A stretch of DNA of 33,706 bases from Candidatus Bipolaricaulis sp. (GTDB lineage Bacteria > Bipolaricaulota > Bipolaricaulia > UBA7950 > UBA9294): contig JAQTNX010000008.1 of assembly GCA_028713635.1 (NCBI GenBank), positions 1 through 33,706 on the forward strand, in the 5' to 3' direction. The notes beneath the pieces are model-generated. The model was not told the DNA's origin and did no database searches. It was given only the letters and a program-made list of their open reading frames with translations. Position 1 is the first letter of the stretch. Every line of letters begins with the position of its first letter. The translations under genes and the position numbers were made by a program. Shown here one piece after another: positions 8,685-16,252 of this stretch.

Positions 8685-9686
8685 CTAGCGCTGCGGAACC
8701 GGCAGGCCGAGCACGGCGCGCATCAGGTCGAAGTCCTTGTCCTGGACGGGAGCCATGCCCGACCACTGGTAGAACTTCTTGTTGCTCCAGATCGCGAAGC
8801 CTTCGGGGGTCGAAATCTGTTTCACGAGGGCGTCGGTGATCTTGGTGACCAGATCGGCCGGGAAGTTCGAAACGAACGCGAGGCAGTCGTTCGGAATCGG
8901 GCCGACGACCGAGACGACGCCGACGGTCGAGAAGACGTCGGGGTAGTCCTTGAGCACCGCGAAGCGCAAGTCCTCGCAGGCCCAGCGGAGACCGTCACGA
9001 ACGAGGGCATTGTTGAAGTGATCCCAGACCATGAGCTCCGGATCGTCGCCCCACTCCCAGCGAATGCCCTGATCCTTGAGGCACTGCGGAGAGAGCGGGG
9101 GCGAGCCGTACCCGGTGCAGAAGTCGCCCTGGCCTTGCAGAAGAGCGACCATCGAGTTCACGTGTCCGCCCGTCTCGACGACGTTCCCCCACTGGACGCC
9201 GGCCTGCTGCATGTACACCTTCGGGTACTTGTACCCGGAGCCCGACCCGACGTCGTTGTAGATCCACGTCTTGCCGACGAGGTCCTGGAGGGAGGTGTAC
9301 CCCTTCGATCGCAGGGCATAGATGCTCGCGAAGTAGTAGACGTAGCCGTTCCGAACGGCTCCCATCGTGGGGATGATCCCGCCGTTCGTCTCGTTGTAGA
9401 TCTGGCAGTACTGGGAGCTCGTTGGAATCCCGAACACGTCGCCGTCCGCAGTTCGGAAGGCCTCGGCGAGTGCCGCGTAGTCTGCGGCGACAACCGGGAC
9501 GACGTAGAGACCCGTTTCCTGGAACAGATACTCTGCAATCTTGTCTCCGGACGGACCGATGACGGTTGTGTCGGTGGACGGCGGAAGCAGCATGTAGATC
9601 GGCTTGTCCTTCGTCCCGACCTGCGCGAAGCCGACGATGCTGATCGCCAACACAGCAACCAGCGCCAAAACCAACAGCCTACGCAT
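8685..9686 (-). CDS. phnD: Phosphonate/phosphate-analogue ABC transporter binding protein
   Basis: A 333-residue periplasmic binding protein. It has a signal peptide (MRRLLVLALVAVLAISIVGF) with no lipobox cysteine visible. Mature features of the PhnD family are GDKIAEYLFQETGLYV, YAALAEAFRTADGDV and the phosphate-contacting region GSGSGYKYP. The start is the ATG at 9686 with a near-perfect GGAGGTG upstream; the track start at 9710 is rejected. Phosphonate, phosphite or another phosphorylated small molecule is the likely ligand by family. No C-P lyase or phosphonatase gene is in the window, so the substrate stays open. Confidence 0.9.
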   Translation of the reverse strand: MRRLLVLALVAVLAISIVGFAQVGTKDKPIYMLLPPSTDTTVIGPSGDKIAEYLFQETGLYVVPVVAADYAALAEAFRTADGDVFGIPTSSQYCQIYNETNGGIIPTMGAVRNGYVYYFASIYALRSKGYTSLQDLVGKTWIYNDVGSGSGYKYPKVYMQQAGVQWGNVVETGGHVNSMVALLQGQGDFCTGYGSPPLSPQCLKDQGIRWEWGDDPELMVWDHFNNALVRDGLRWACEDLRFAVLKDYPDVFSTVGVVSVVGPIPNDCLAFVSNFPADLVTKITDALVKQISTPEGFAIWSNKKFYQWSGMAPVQDKDFDLMRAVLGLPVPQR

Positions 9687-9722
9687 GGTGCACCTCCTGC
9701 GATGCCGCAAGCCTCCGGGTTG

Positions 9723-9746
9723 CGTCGCGGAGCCGCCTCCGCGACG
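9723..9746 (-). promoter_or_regulatory. Stem-loop in the phnD leader
   Basis: A perfect 10-bp GC-rich inverted repeat with a 4-nt loop (arms 9723-9732 and 9737-9746). It lies within the roughly 77-nt 5' leader predicted from the promoter at 9770-9798, upstream of the phnD ribosome-binding site. No U-tract follows. Confidence 0.5.
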
Positions 9747-9769
9747 GTCCCGATGTAAGTCTCCCCTCG

Positions 9770-9798
9770 ATCATAGATTCCAACAGGGACGGAGTCAA
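9770..9798 (-). promoter_or_regulatory. Sigma70-like promoter of the phn operon
   Basis: On the minus strand: TTGACT (9798-9793), a 17-nt spacer, TATGAT (9775-9770). It lies just downstream of the last nucleoside-importer gene, with no clear terminator between, so the phn operon may also receive read-through. Confidence 0.65.
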
Positions 9799-9808
9799 AG
9801 AAGCTCCG

Positions 9809-10702
9809 CTACTCCCGTTTGTACGGCTCTCCCTGCGCTTTCGGGAATCGAACTCTACCGATCACCCCTGAGACGACGAGCAACGTCACGATGTACGGAA
9901 GCATCGACACGAACTGAAATGGGATCGGTTTCGACGGCAGCGTCTTGACCCATTCGGCCAACCCCTGGAAGAACCCGAAGATGAACCCTCCGAGAAGGGC
10001 GAGGAGCGGGTTCAGGCCGCTGAAGACGACCGTGGCCAGGGCAATGAATCCTCGCCCGGCGGACAGGTCCTTGGTCACCGATCCGATCCACGCGATGCTC
10101 ATGTAGGCGCCGGCGACTCCTGCCAGCATGCCGCCGAACGTCGCGGCGAGGAGCCGGGTCATGTTGACGTTGATTCCCGCTACGTCGGCGGCCTCGGGTG
10201 TCTCCCCGGTCGCCTTGAGCATGAGGCCCGCTCGGGTTCGTTTGATGAACCAGTGAACGATGAACGGGGCGACAAGAGCGACAAGGATCATTGGACTCAT
10301 CGCGCCCATCGGCGTTCTCCACTTGGCGAGCTGCACTTCGCGGGGCACAGCGTGAAAGCCGGGGGCCCCGAGCTGGATCAGGCCGAAGGCTACGAGACCC
10401 ATGGCGAAGAGATTGATCCCGGTGCCGATCACCATTTGGGTGCCCTTCCAGTAAGTGGCCATCACACCGAAGGTGAGGCCGATCATGATGCCTACGCCCG
10501 CACCGACGAGGAACCCGAGCCATGGGCCGCCGGCTTCGGCTGCGAGGGCGCCGGCGAACGCACTGATGAGGAGGATCCCCTCCAGGCCGATGTTGAACAA
10601 ACCCGCGGTCTGCCCCACGATCTCGCCGACCGCGGTCAAGGTGATCGGGACCATGGCGTGGAGCGCGATGCGCAGGAGACTGACGATGTCCATCCAGCTC
10701 AT
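9809..10702 (-). CDS. Nucleoside-type ABC transporter permease (second)
   Basis: A 297-residue branched-chain/ribose-type permease (BPD_transp_2 family). It has multiple hydrophobic helices, GLFNIGLEGILL near the N-terminus and the C-terminal coupling region GFIALATVVFSGLNPLLALLG. This pattern is standard for the second permease of BMP-type nucleoside importers (BmpG/NupQ-like). The ATG at 10702 overlaps the stop of the preceding permease by 4 nt (ATGA) and has GGAGAGGC upstream. It is the last gene of the operon. Confidence 0.92.
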   Translation of the reverse strand: MSWMDIVSLLRIALHAMVPITLTAVGEIVGQTAGLFNIGLEGILLISAFAGALAAEAGGPWLGFLVGAGVGIMIGLTFGVMATYWKGTQMVIGTGINLFAMGLVAFGLIQLGAPGFHAVPREVQLAKWRTPMGAMSPMILVALVAPFIVHWFIKRTRAGLMLKATGETPEAADVAGINVNMTRLLAATFGGMLAGVAGAYMSIAWIGSVTKDLSAGRGFIALATVVFSGLNPLLALLGGFIFGFFQGLAEWVKTLPSKPIPFQFVSMLPYIVTLLVVSGVIGRVRFPKAQGEPYKRE

Positions 10703-11856
10703 GCCTCTCCCTCCTTCGATCGCGTTTCGCGCCGTCGTCGCAGGACGGCAAACAGCCTCTCGCCTTGTCTCTTGATGGCCGGGAAGAGGCGAATCAGCTC
10801 GGGGATCGCCAGTGCCAGGACGATGGCGCCCATGACGACGCGGATCATTTCCAGCGGAACGGGGTTCGATCCGTAGAACTGCATGACCCGCCCTCCGGCA
10901 TTGAGTCCGCCAAAGAACACGGCGGCCATCAAGATGCCGATCGGATGATTGCGGCCGACCATGGCCACCGCCATCCCGTCAAACCCGAGGTTCGTCAGCT
11001 CCGGCAGTCCGCCTCCTCCAAAGATGGCGTAGCTCGGCGGCAGCCCCATGGCCATGGTCGCTCCGGCGAGGCCTGCCGCGGCTCCTCCGAGCAGGAAACT
11101 GATGATCATCGTGCGCTTGTTGCGGATTCCCCCGTACCGAGCGGCGGTCGGGTTGAGCCCCGCGGCCCGCACCTCGTATCCCATCGTCGTGTGCCAGAGC
11201 AGGAAGTACACGAGGAGGGCCACTCCGACCGCTACGAAGATGGAAGCGGACAGGTCTGTTCCGCGGACAAGAATGGGGAACCGCGCTGTGACCGGAACCG
11301 TCAGCGTCTTCTCGGCGCGCATCGGGTCGACGATCACGTAGATCGCGAGGTACAGGGCGAGCCAGCGTCCGATCCAGTTGAACATGATCGTGGAGATGAC
11401 CTCGGAGACCCCTCGGGTCACTCTGAGGACTGCAGGGACGACGCTCCACAGCGCCCCGGCCACAGCGGCGAAGACGAGACCGATGACCAAGTGGAGTCCC
11501 GTGGGTGCTGCGAACAGCGCGACGCAGACCGCGGCCATGGCTCCAATCATCGTCTGCCCCTCCGCTCCGATGTTGAACATCCCGGCACGGACGCAGATCG
11601 CGAACGTGAGGGCGGTCAAGATGAGCGGCGTACCGCGCGCGAGCGAGCTGGCCCATTCGTACGAGCCTCCATACGCGCCGCGCAGGAGTGCCCAGTACGC
11701 CTTCCAGGGGTCGAAGCCCCAGATGTACATGAGCAGGGCGCCAATGAGGAGTCCTACAATCGCCGCGACCAGCGATTCGAGGGCCGGGTGAAGGCCGGTA
11801 ACCGTCCGATGGACGCCCCGCAGCAAGCGGGATTCCCGTACCGGGTTCTCCGTCAT
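10699..11856 (-). CDS. Nucleoside-type ABC transporter permease (first)
   Basis: A 385-residue permease of the BPD_transp_2 family with about eight to ten hydrophobic segments. It has the signature MFNIGAEGQTMIG and a C-terminal GFDGMAVAMVGRNHPIGI, as in BmpF/NupP-like subunits. The true start is the ATG at 11856 (MTENPVRESR), overlapping the ATPase stop (ATGA) and preceded by GGAGGT. The 591-residue track entry reads into a shadow of the ATPase gene and is not a fusion. Confidence 0.92.
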   Translation of the reverse strand: MTENPVRESRLLRGVHRTVTGLHPALESLVAAIVGLLIGALLMYIWGFDPWKAYWALLRGAYGGSYEWASSLARGTPLILTALTFAICVRAGMFNIGAEGQTMIGAMAAVCVALFAAPTGLHLVIGLVFAAVAGALWSVVPAVLRVTRGVSEVISTIMFNWIGRWLALYLAIYVIVDPMRAEKTLTVPVTARFPILVRGTDLSASIFVAVGVALLVYFLLWHTTMGYEVRAAGLNPTAARYGGIRNKRTMIISFLLGGAAAGLAGATMAMGLPPSYAIFGGGGLPELTNLGFDGMAVAMVGRNHPIGILMAAVFFGGLNAGGRVMQFYGSNPVPLEMIRVVMGAIVLALAIPELIRLFPAIKRQGERLFAVLRRRRETRSKEGEA

Positions 11857-13463
11857 GCGACCTCCTTGCAGGCCACGCCGCCCATGAGCATGCCGATCTG
11901 CTCGCGATTGAGACTGTCGGGGCGGCATAGGGTCATGAATTGGCCCTCGTACATGATGGCCAAGCGGTCCGCGAGGGCGAGCACCTCGTCCAGGTCCGCC
12001 GACACGAGCAGGATCGCCCGCCCGTTGTCGCGCATTTCGATCAGGAGGTCTCGGATGTACCTCGCCGCGCCGATGTCGAGGCCTCGGGTCGGCTGAGACG
12101 CGACGACGATCGCCGGGTCCTTCGCCAGCTCGCGCCCGACAATCAGCTTCTGCTGGTTCCCTCCCGACAAGCTCTTCGCCGGCGCGTTCGGCCCCGTTGC
12201 CTGGATGTCGAATCGATTCATCAGCTCTCGAACGTGTTGGTTGACCTTTCCCCGGCGTAGGATTCCGAACGGCCCCTGGAACTCCTTCCAACGATGGACC
12301 CCGAGGATCGCGTTCTCGGCCAGGGTGAACGGCAGGACCAACCCGAGGCGCCAACGATCCTCCGGCACGTGAGCGACGCCCAGGCGGTAGATCTGCCGTG
12401 GATCCTTTCCCAGGATGTTCTTGCCTCGGATCGTTGCGGTGCCGGCCACCGGTACTCGGAGGCCCGTGAGGCACTCCACCAGCTCGCTCTGGCCGTTCCC
12501 CTCGACGCCCGCGATTCCGAAGATCTCTCCTCCGTGCACGTCGAATGTGACACCGTTGACGGCGAGCTCGCCGGTGTTCCCGCGAGCGACGAGGTCGATC
12601 ACGTGGAGGATCCCCTCGCCGGAGGACCCCTTCTTTCGAGTGGCTGATAGGACCCGCGGCAACTGCTCGGCGCTCAGCTCCACGGCCGTGGGGGCGCCGT
12701 CAAGCGTCTTTCCCACCATCAGTTGGGCCAAGCGTTCGGCCGTCGCCTCGGCCGTCCGCACGTCGCCGACCATCTCGCCGTGCCGAAGGACGATGATCCG
12801 GTCGGTGATCGACTGAACCTCCTTCAGCTTGTGCGTGATGAGGATGACCGACGTCCCCTTCTCCTTCAGCTTGCGGAGCAGCGCAAACAGCTCATCCACC
12901 TCGAGCGGCGTCAGCACCGAGGTGGGTTCATCGAGGATCAGGAGCTGCACGTCGCGCGACAGGACCTTCAGGATCTCGACCCGCTGCTGCTCGCCGACGG
13001 CCAGCTTCTCGACGGGAACGTCGAGCGGGACGCGGAGCCCGCTCTCCTCCATCAGCGCCTCGAGCCGCTCGCGTGTCTTCGCCAGGCGAATCCGCGAGAA
13101 CGGCTTCTCGTGGCTGAGAGCGACGTTCTCCGTCGCCGTAAACGTCCCCACGAGAGCGAAGTGCTGATGGACCATTCCGATGCCGAAGTCGAGCGCCTCG
13201 CGCGGGTTGGCGAACCGCACCGGGCCTCTCGGCGACACGACACGGCCGTGACTTGGGGGCAGGAGGCCCGAGAGGATCTTGGTCAACGTCGTCTTCCCGG
13301 CTCCGTTCTCCCCGAGGAGTCCGATGATTTCGCGCGGATGGATCTCCAGGGTCGCTTCCTTCAGGGCGACGGTGCCGTCGGAGTAGATCTTCGTGATCCC
13401 CTCGGCGCGGAGGAAGTACCCATCCGCGTTCTGTCGGGCTCCGGGACCAGCGTTCTCGTTCAT
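11853..13463 (-). CDS. Nucleoside-type ABC transporter double ATPase
   Basis: A 536-residue protein with two ABC cassettes in tandem. The first has an intact Walker A (GLLGENGAGKTTL) and Walker B (LLILDEPTSVL). Its signature is altered to AVGEQQRV. The second has a degenerate Walker A (GVEGNGQSE, no lysine), a good signature (LSGGNQQKL) and Walker B IVVASQPTRGLD. This asymmetry is the normal arrangement of BMP-type nucleoside ATPases such as NupO or BmpE. The start is the ATG at 13463 behind GGAGAT. A long stem-loop separates it from the binding-protein gene. Confidence 0.94.
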   Translation of the reverse strand: MNENAGPGARQNADGYFLRAEGITKIYSDGTVALKEATLEIHPREIIGLLGENGAGKTTLTKILSGLLPPSHGRVVSPRGPVRFANPREALDFGIGMVHQHFALVGTFTATENVALSHEKPFSRIRLAKTRERLEALMEESGLRVPLDVPVEKLAVGEQQRVEILKVLSRDVQLLILDEPTSVLTPLEVDELFALLRKLKEKGTSVILITHKLKEVQSITDRIIVLRHGEMVGDVRTAEATAERLAQLMVGKTLDGAPTAVELSAEQLPRVLSATRKKGSSGEGILHVIDLVARGNTGELAVNGVTFDVHGGEIFGIAGVEGNGQSELVECLTGLRVPVAGTATIRGKNILGKDPRQIYRLGVAHVPEDRWRLGLVLPFTLAENAILGVHRWKEFQGPFGILRRGKVNQHVRELMNRFDIQATGPNAPAKSLSGGNQQKLIVGRELAKDPAIVVASQPTRGLDIGAARYIRDLLIEMRDNGRAILLVSADLDEVLALADRLAIMYEGQFMTLCRPDSLNREQIGMLMGGVACKEVA

Positions 13464-13485
13464 GAGATCTCCGTCTCCAGACAAA

Positions 13486-13516
13486 GGGGAGAGAGGAACC
13501 TGGTTCCTCTCTCCCC
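13486..13516 (-). promoter_or_regulatory. Perfect 15-bp stem-loop between binding-protein and ATPase genes
   Basis: Perfect inverted repeat: 13486-13500 pairs with 13502-13516 around one base. It starts about 26 nt after the binding-protein stop and ends about 23 nt before the ATPase ATG. Its arm shares CCTCTCTCCCC with the stem-loop at 8632-8660. No U-tract follows. It is likely an mRNA-stability or attenuation element that makes binding protein in excess over transporter. Confidence 0.72.
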
Positions 13517-13542
13517 GAGGTGTTTCAAGTGCGGTTCACGCC

Positions 13543-14712
13543 CTACGGTGCGCCAAGCGTATACTGCGCCCGGACCGCGGCGATCTGGTCGCCCGTGCCG
13601 GCCGTCGGGACAACGATCGAACCGTCGAGGATTCCCGCCTCCAGCTTGTCGACGGCATCCCAGATCCAGCCAGGGATGGTTGCGCGGTTCTGCGCCCAGT
13701 TCCCGATGATGGTGTAGAAGTCATCCGGGTTCACGGATCCGCCCTTGATGCCGAACTGAATGAAGTCCGCCAGGTCTCCGACCTTGCTGATCGCGACGCC
13801 GCCTTCCTTCAGCCCCAAGCTGATAACGCCGGCCTTGAACTGACCCTTGACGACGGCCTCGACGGCCATGTAGCAAGCCGTGTCGACGCGCTTCATTCCG
13901 CTCGCAATGCCGTGGAATCCGTTGCCGATGAAGTCCTGGTTCGCGTCAACGCCGTAGAAGTACGGAGGGCCGAAGAGCGTGCCGAGGTTTCCGTGAGCTT
14001 CCGCCACGGCCTCGTGATCGCCCACGCCAAGCGGACCGGCGACGTTGTAGATGCCGACGGCGCCCTGCGCGAGCATGGCCTCAGAAGCGGCCTTTCCGAG
14101 GGCGATGTCGCTGAACGTTCCGGTATAGGTGTAGAGCAGGTTGACGTTCTTCGCAGCTCCCTCGTGGGATGCATACGCCTTCAGACCCCAGTCCATGCCG
14201 AAGCGATACCCCGCTTCGAAGTGCCATAGGACCGGGATCTCGATGCCGAGAACGATGCCCGCGGCCGAGTAGCCGTGATAGGCCGCGCTCATCGCCGCGA
14301 GGCCGCCGATCAGGGCCGACATCTCGTTCTCGCGGAACACGAAGTTCATGATGTTGGGCCCGGTGATGTAGTCCACGTCAATGATCGCGAACTTCTGGTT
14401 CGGGAACTCCGCCGCCGCCGCCGCGAGCGCGTCACCGAGCAGGAAGCCGACACAGATGATCAAGTCATAGTCGCCGGTGCGCGCGACGTTGCGCAGGTTC
14501 GGCAGGTAGTCCGCTCCCGTGGCGCACTGCACTTCGACCATCTGAAGGCCGAAGTCCTTCGCCGCCTCGTCCGTCCCCTTGAAGCCCATATCGTTGAACG
14601 ACAAGTCGCCGCGTCCGCCAACGTCCAGGACGACGGCCACTTTTCCTGCCGCCATGCCGAGCAAGGACACGCCCAAGATCAGCATGAGGGATACTACGAG
14701 CAGCCTTTTCAA
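13543..14712 (-). CDS. BMP-family nucleoside-binding protein of ABC importer
   Basis: A 389-residue basic-membrane-protein (BMP/Med/PnrA) family binding protein. The start is a TTG at 14712, placed seven bases after a strong GGAGGT. It gives the signal peptide MKRLLVVSLMLILGVSLLGM. No lipobox cysteine is seen, unlike many Gram-positive BMP lipoproteins. The mature start VAVVLDVGGRGDLSFNDMGF matches the family's ligand-binding strand, with the FN pair retained. Known members bind purine or other nucleosides. Linkage to cdd and deoA supports nucleosides here. The track start at 14802 would run over the promoter. Confidence 0.92.
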   Translation of the reverse strand: MKRLLVVSLMLILGVSLLGMAAGKVAVVLDVGGRGDLSFNDMGFKGTDEAAKDFGLQMVEVQCATGADYLPNLRNVARTGDYDLIICVGFLLGDALAAAAAEFPNQKFAIIDVDYITGPNIMNFVFRENEMSALIGGLAAMSAAYHGYSAAGIVLGIEIPVLWHFEAGYRFGMDWGLKAYASHEGAAKNVNLLYTYTGTFSDIALGKAASEAMLAQGAVGIYNVAGPLGVGDHEAVAEAHGNLGTLFGPPYFYGVDANQDFIGNGFHGIASGMKRVDTACYMAVEAVVKGQFKAGVISLGLKEGGVAISKVGDLADFIQFGIKGGSVNPDDFYTIIGNWAQNRATIPGWIWDAVDKLEAGILDGSIVVPTAGTGDQIAAVRAQYTLGAP

Positions 14713-14773
14713 CGCGACCTCCTTGGTCTTCCTGATTCCACCGGAGTTCCCGGTGCCCGCACGTTCGAGTTCC

Positions 14774-14802
14774 ATTCTACAGTGGACCGTGCTCAGTGAC
14801 AA
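14774..14802 (-). promoter_or_regulatory. Promoter of the nucleoside importer operon
   Basis: On the minus strand: TTGTCA (14802-14797), a 17-nt spacer, TAGAAT (14779-14774). The expected leader to the TTG start is about 55 nt. Confidence 0.65.
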
Positions 14803-14810
14803 ACATCACA
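14795..14810. promoter_or_regulatory. CRP-like palindrome overlapping the -35 box
   Basis: Minus strand reads TGTGA-N6-TCACT, nine of ten matches to the E. coli CRP half-sites TGTGA-N6-TCACA. It covers the -35 hexamer of the importer promoter. Its centre is about -35 from the predicted start rather than the -41.5 of class II activation, so repression or a different CRP/FNR-family protein fits better. No regulator of that family is in the window. Confidence 0.4.
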
Positions 14811-14893
14811 GTGAAGCCCTCAGTGACGCAAGATCCAGTTTGGGACTGCAAAGCAGCACCTTCGGCCAGGCTGCCTATCTGCCTGACAGGTTG

Positions 14894-14901
14894 GCTTGCC
14901 T
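14894..14901. repeat. Target site duplication, left copy
   Basis: GCTTGCCT immediately outside the left inverted repeat; the same 8 bp occur immediately outside the right one. IS1595-family insertion typically makes 8-bp duplications. Confidence 0.85.
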
Positions 14902-14928
14902 AACGGCTATACCTTTAGTGCAGCGGGG
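14902..14928 (+). repeat. Left terminal inverted repeat
   Basis: Reads AACGGCTATACCTTTAGTG and continues CAGCGGGG inward. It matches the reverse complement of 17658-17684 at 22 of 27 positions, including CCTTTA and the inner CAGCGGGG. Confidence 0.85.
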
Positions 14929-15099
14929 AGGGTTGCCCCGCGAAGGGGGAAGGCCGTGACGGTAGCGGGGGATTCAGGATTCCGGAGTTCGTGAGTAGTC
15001 GCGAAGTGTAATATACGTTACAATGCGAGCGAAGGGACGCGGACAAGAGCGGAGACTTCTCCCCGGTCCATAGGACCGCCCCCGAAGTGACGGTGGGTC
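14929..15099. other. Non-coding left subterminal region of the element
   Basis: No gene is seen. It holds a perfect TGTAA-N6-TTACA palindrome at 15007-15022, a TCAGGATTCC at 14974-14983 that recurs inverted near the right end (17599-17608), and a short hairpin GGTCC-ATA-GGACC just past the DUF3800 stop. Confidence 0.6.
15007..15022. repeat. Operator-like palindrome TGTAA-N6-TTACA
   Basis: TGTAATATACGTTACA is an inverted repeat with 5-bp arms in an AT-richer patch downstream of the DUF3800 gene. It could be a protein-binding site. No promoter beside it is convincing. Confidence 0.35.
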
Positions 15100-15960
15100 T
15101 TAAGGCGCGCCCTTTCGCTTTTTCCGCGCCCATTGGACGCGGCTTCGCGTAGGAAACTTGATGACGCCGTACCCCTGGATAACACCTCTAGAGTCAGCGC
15201 GGAACTTCCCAGCGATACGACGGAAGTAGTCATACGTCGGGAGCTTGCCGAGTCCCATCGTCTCCCACTCTTCTCCATGCTCGACGAATTGGCGGAACAC
15301 GTTGTACGCAACGAGATCTGCTACCTGGATCATGTGCGATCGTGCAGAGTCGACGAGCTTGATGCGCGGCCCCAGAGACGTGAATGTGAACCCGCGCTGG
15401 AGAGCTGACCCATAGGATATCAACCTGGCATGGTGACGTCGGAGATTCTCTGAATACTGGTTACCGTGTGGTGTAGCGCCACTGGTGTCATCAATGCTTA
15501 CCGTGGCTACTCCGTGTCCGCGAAGCTCGTTCTCGACGCGCTGTGCCAGGATCTCATACGCCACAGCGGGCGGATACCACGGGTTAGGCGGGTAGTCCTC
15601 CTGCATGTGCACCTTGTCGATTACTGCCGCAATCAGCAGAAGATCAGTCTGGATCACTGCGCCGTAGAAGTCGGACACGAAGATATCAAGCTTCTCGTCT
15701 GTGAGCCCATATGGTTCGAGGTAGTGGAGCTTCCGTTCTTTTGGGATTCGCAGCCAGTCGGACTTGACCTCTACGGTGTCATCTCCGAAACACTCCAGCT
15801 TGAGCGTGATCAGGCGTTCAGAGAGACGTCCAGAGTCCGCAATGCGAATGAGGACTCCGCCGTAAACGAAGTAGCGGGAGTTACCTCGCCCATACTTCCT
15901 CGTCCCGACAGCGTATTCCTTCGTCCCAGAGTCATCTACGTAGAGCACATGTGTGAACAT
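15100..15960 (-). CDS. DUF3800 family protein carried by the element
   Basis: A 286-residue protein beginning MFTHVLYVDDSGTK. The YVDDSG at the N-terminus and the C-terminal SHMIQVADLVAYNVFRQFVE are the two hallmark blocks of DUF3800, a family predicted to have an RNase H-like fold with acidic metal ligands (D9, D10 and the D of ADL). Members are common in mobile and phage regions, but the biochemical role is not established to my knowledge. The ATG at 15960 has GGAGTG eight bases upstream. It lies 49 nt after the zinc-ribbon gene on the same strand, likely one transcript from the divergent promoter at 16157-16185. Confidence 0.88.
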   Translation of the reverse strand: MFTHVLYVDDSGTKEYAVGTRKYGRGNSRYFVYGGVLIRIADSGRLSERLITLKLECFGDDTVEVKSDWLRIPKERKLHYLEPYGLTDEKLDIFVSDFYGAVIQTDLLLIAAVIDKVHMQEDYPPNPWYPPAVAYEILAQRVENELRGHGVATVSIDDTSGATPHGNQYSENLRRHHARLISYGSALQRGFTFTSLGPRIKLVDSARSHMIQVADLVAYNVFRQFVEHGEEWETMGLGKLPTYDYFRRIAGKFRADSRGVIQGYGVIKFPTRSRVQWARKKRKGAP

Positions 15961-16009
15961 GCAGACACTCCGGCAGCCATCACATGTTACGCAACTGTTG
16001 CCCTAGCGT

Positions 16010-16147
16010 CTACTTGCTTTTCTTCGGCTTATCCCAGTACGGATTCTTGCACTTCGGGCAGACGCGCGGTTTCTCCTTCCAGTCACGCGGCACCCACGTA
16101 TGCCCGCACCGCTCGCACTTATAGCCCTTCAGCATGATCTCAGCCAT
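16010..16147 (-). CDS. 45-residue zinc-ribbon protein
   Basis: Too short for the ORF track. ATG at 16147, TAG at 16012-16010. The product starts MAEIMLKGYKCERCGHTW and ends in a Lys-rich tail. Two CxxC pairs (CERC and CPKC) about 20 residues apart form a rubredoxin/zinc-ribbon knuckle, so it likely binds one zinc. Codon choice and the intact knuckles support a real gene. There is no Shine-Dalgarno sequence; a promoter -10 ends 9 nt before the ATG. It precedes the DUF3800 gene and may act with it. Confidence 0.82.
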   Translation of the reverse strand: MAEIMLKGYKCERCGHTWVPRDWKEKPRVCPKCKNPYWDKPKKSK

Positions 16148-16156
16148 AGTACCGCC

Positions 16157-16185
16157 ACTGTACTACCATAACGGTTCCCCGTCAA
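16157..16185 (-). promoter_or_regulatory. Cargo-operon promoter in the element
   Basis: Minus strand TTGACG (16185-16180), a 17-nt spacer, TACAGT (16162-16157), then 9 nt to the zinc-ribbon ATG. It is back-to-back with the transposase promoter, with the two -35 boxes 16 bp apart. The palindrome ACCCT-AA-AGGGT (16191-16202) lies between them. Confidence 0.55.
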
Positions 16186-16201
16186 GTAACACCCTAAAGG
16201 G

Positions 16202-16230
16202 TTGACATTCTCCTTACTCTTCGCTATAAT
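16202..16230 (+). promoter_or_regulatory. Perfect consensus sigma70 promoter of the transposase
   Basis: TTGACA (16202-16207), exactly 17 nt, TATAAT (16225-16230). AAGGAGG follows at 16241-16247, five bases before the ATG at 16253. It is the only full-consensus promoter I see in the window. Confidence 0.9.
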
Positions 16231-16252
16231 ACGATTCGGTAAGGAGGCAGAC

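Noticed and set aside
7986-9758. 590-residue plus-strand ORF antisense to phnC and phnD
   Set aside because: Long antisense frames are expected at this GC; it lacks a ribosome-binding site and recognisable domains and opposes two clear genes.
10765-12096. 443-residue plus-strand ORF antisense to the nucleoside importer
   Set aside because: Asp/Arg/His-rich composition typical of a shadow frame; no family resemblance.
10699-12474. 591-residue ORF suggesting a fused permease
   Set aside because: The N-terminal third is a shadow of the ATPase; the real start is 11856 behind GGAGGT.
13486-13516. Simple intrinsic terminator ending the binding-protein transcript
   Set aside because: No U-tract follows and the ATPase has no promoter of its own between hairpin and start, so full termination is unlikely.
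12723-13709. 328-residue plus-strand ORF across the ATPase gene and intergenic hairpin
   Set aside because: Shadow composition and no start signals.
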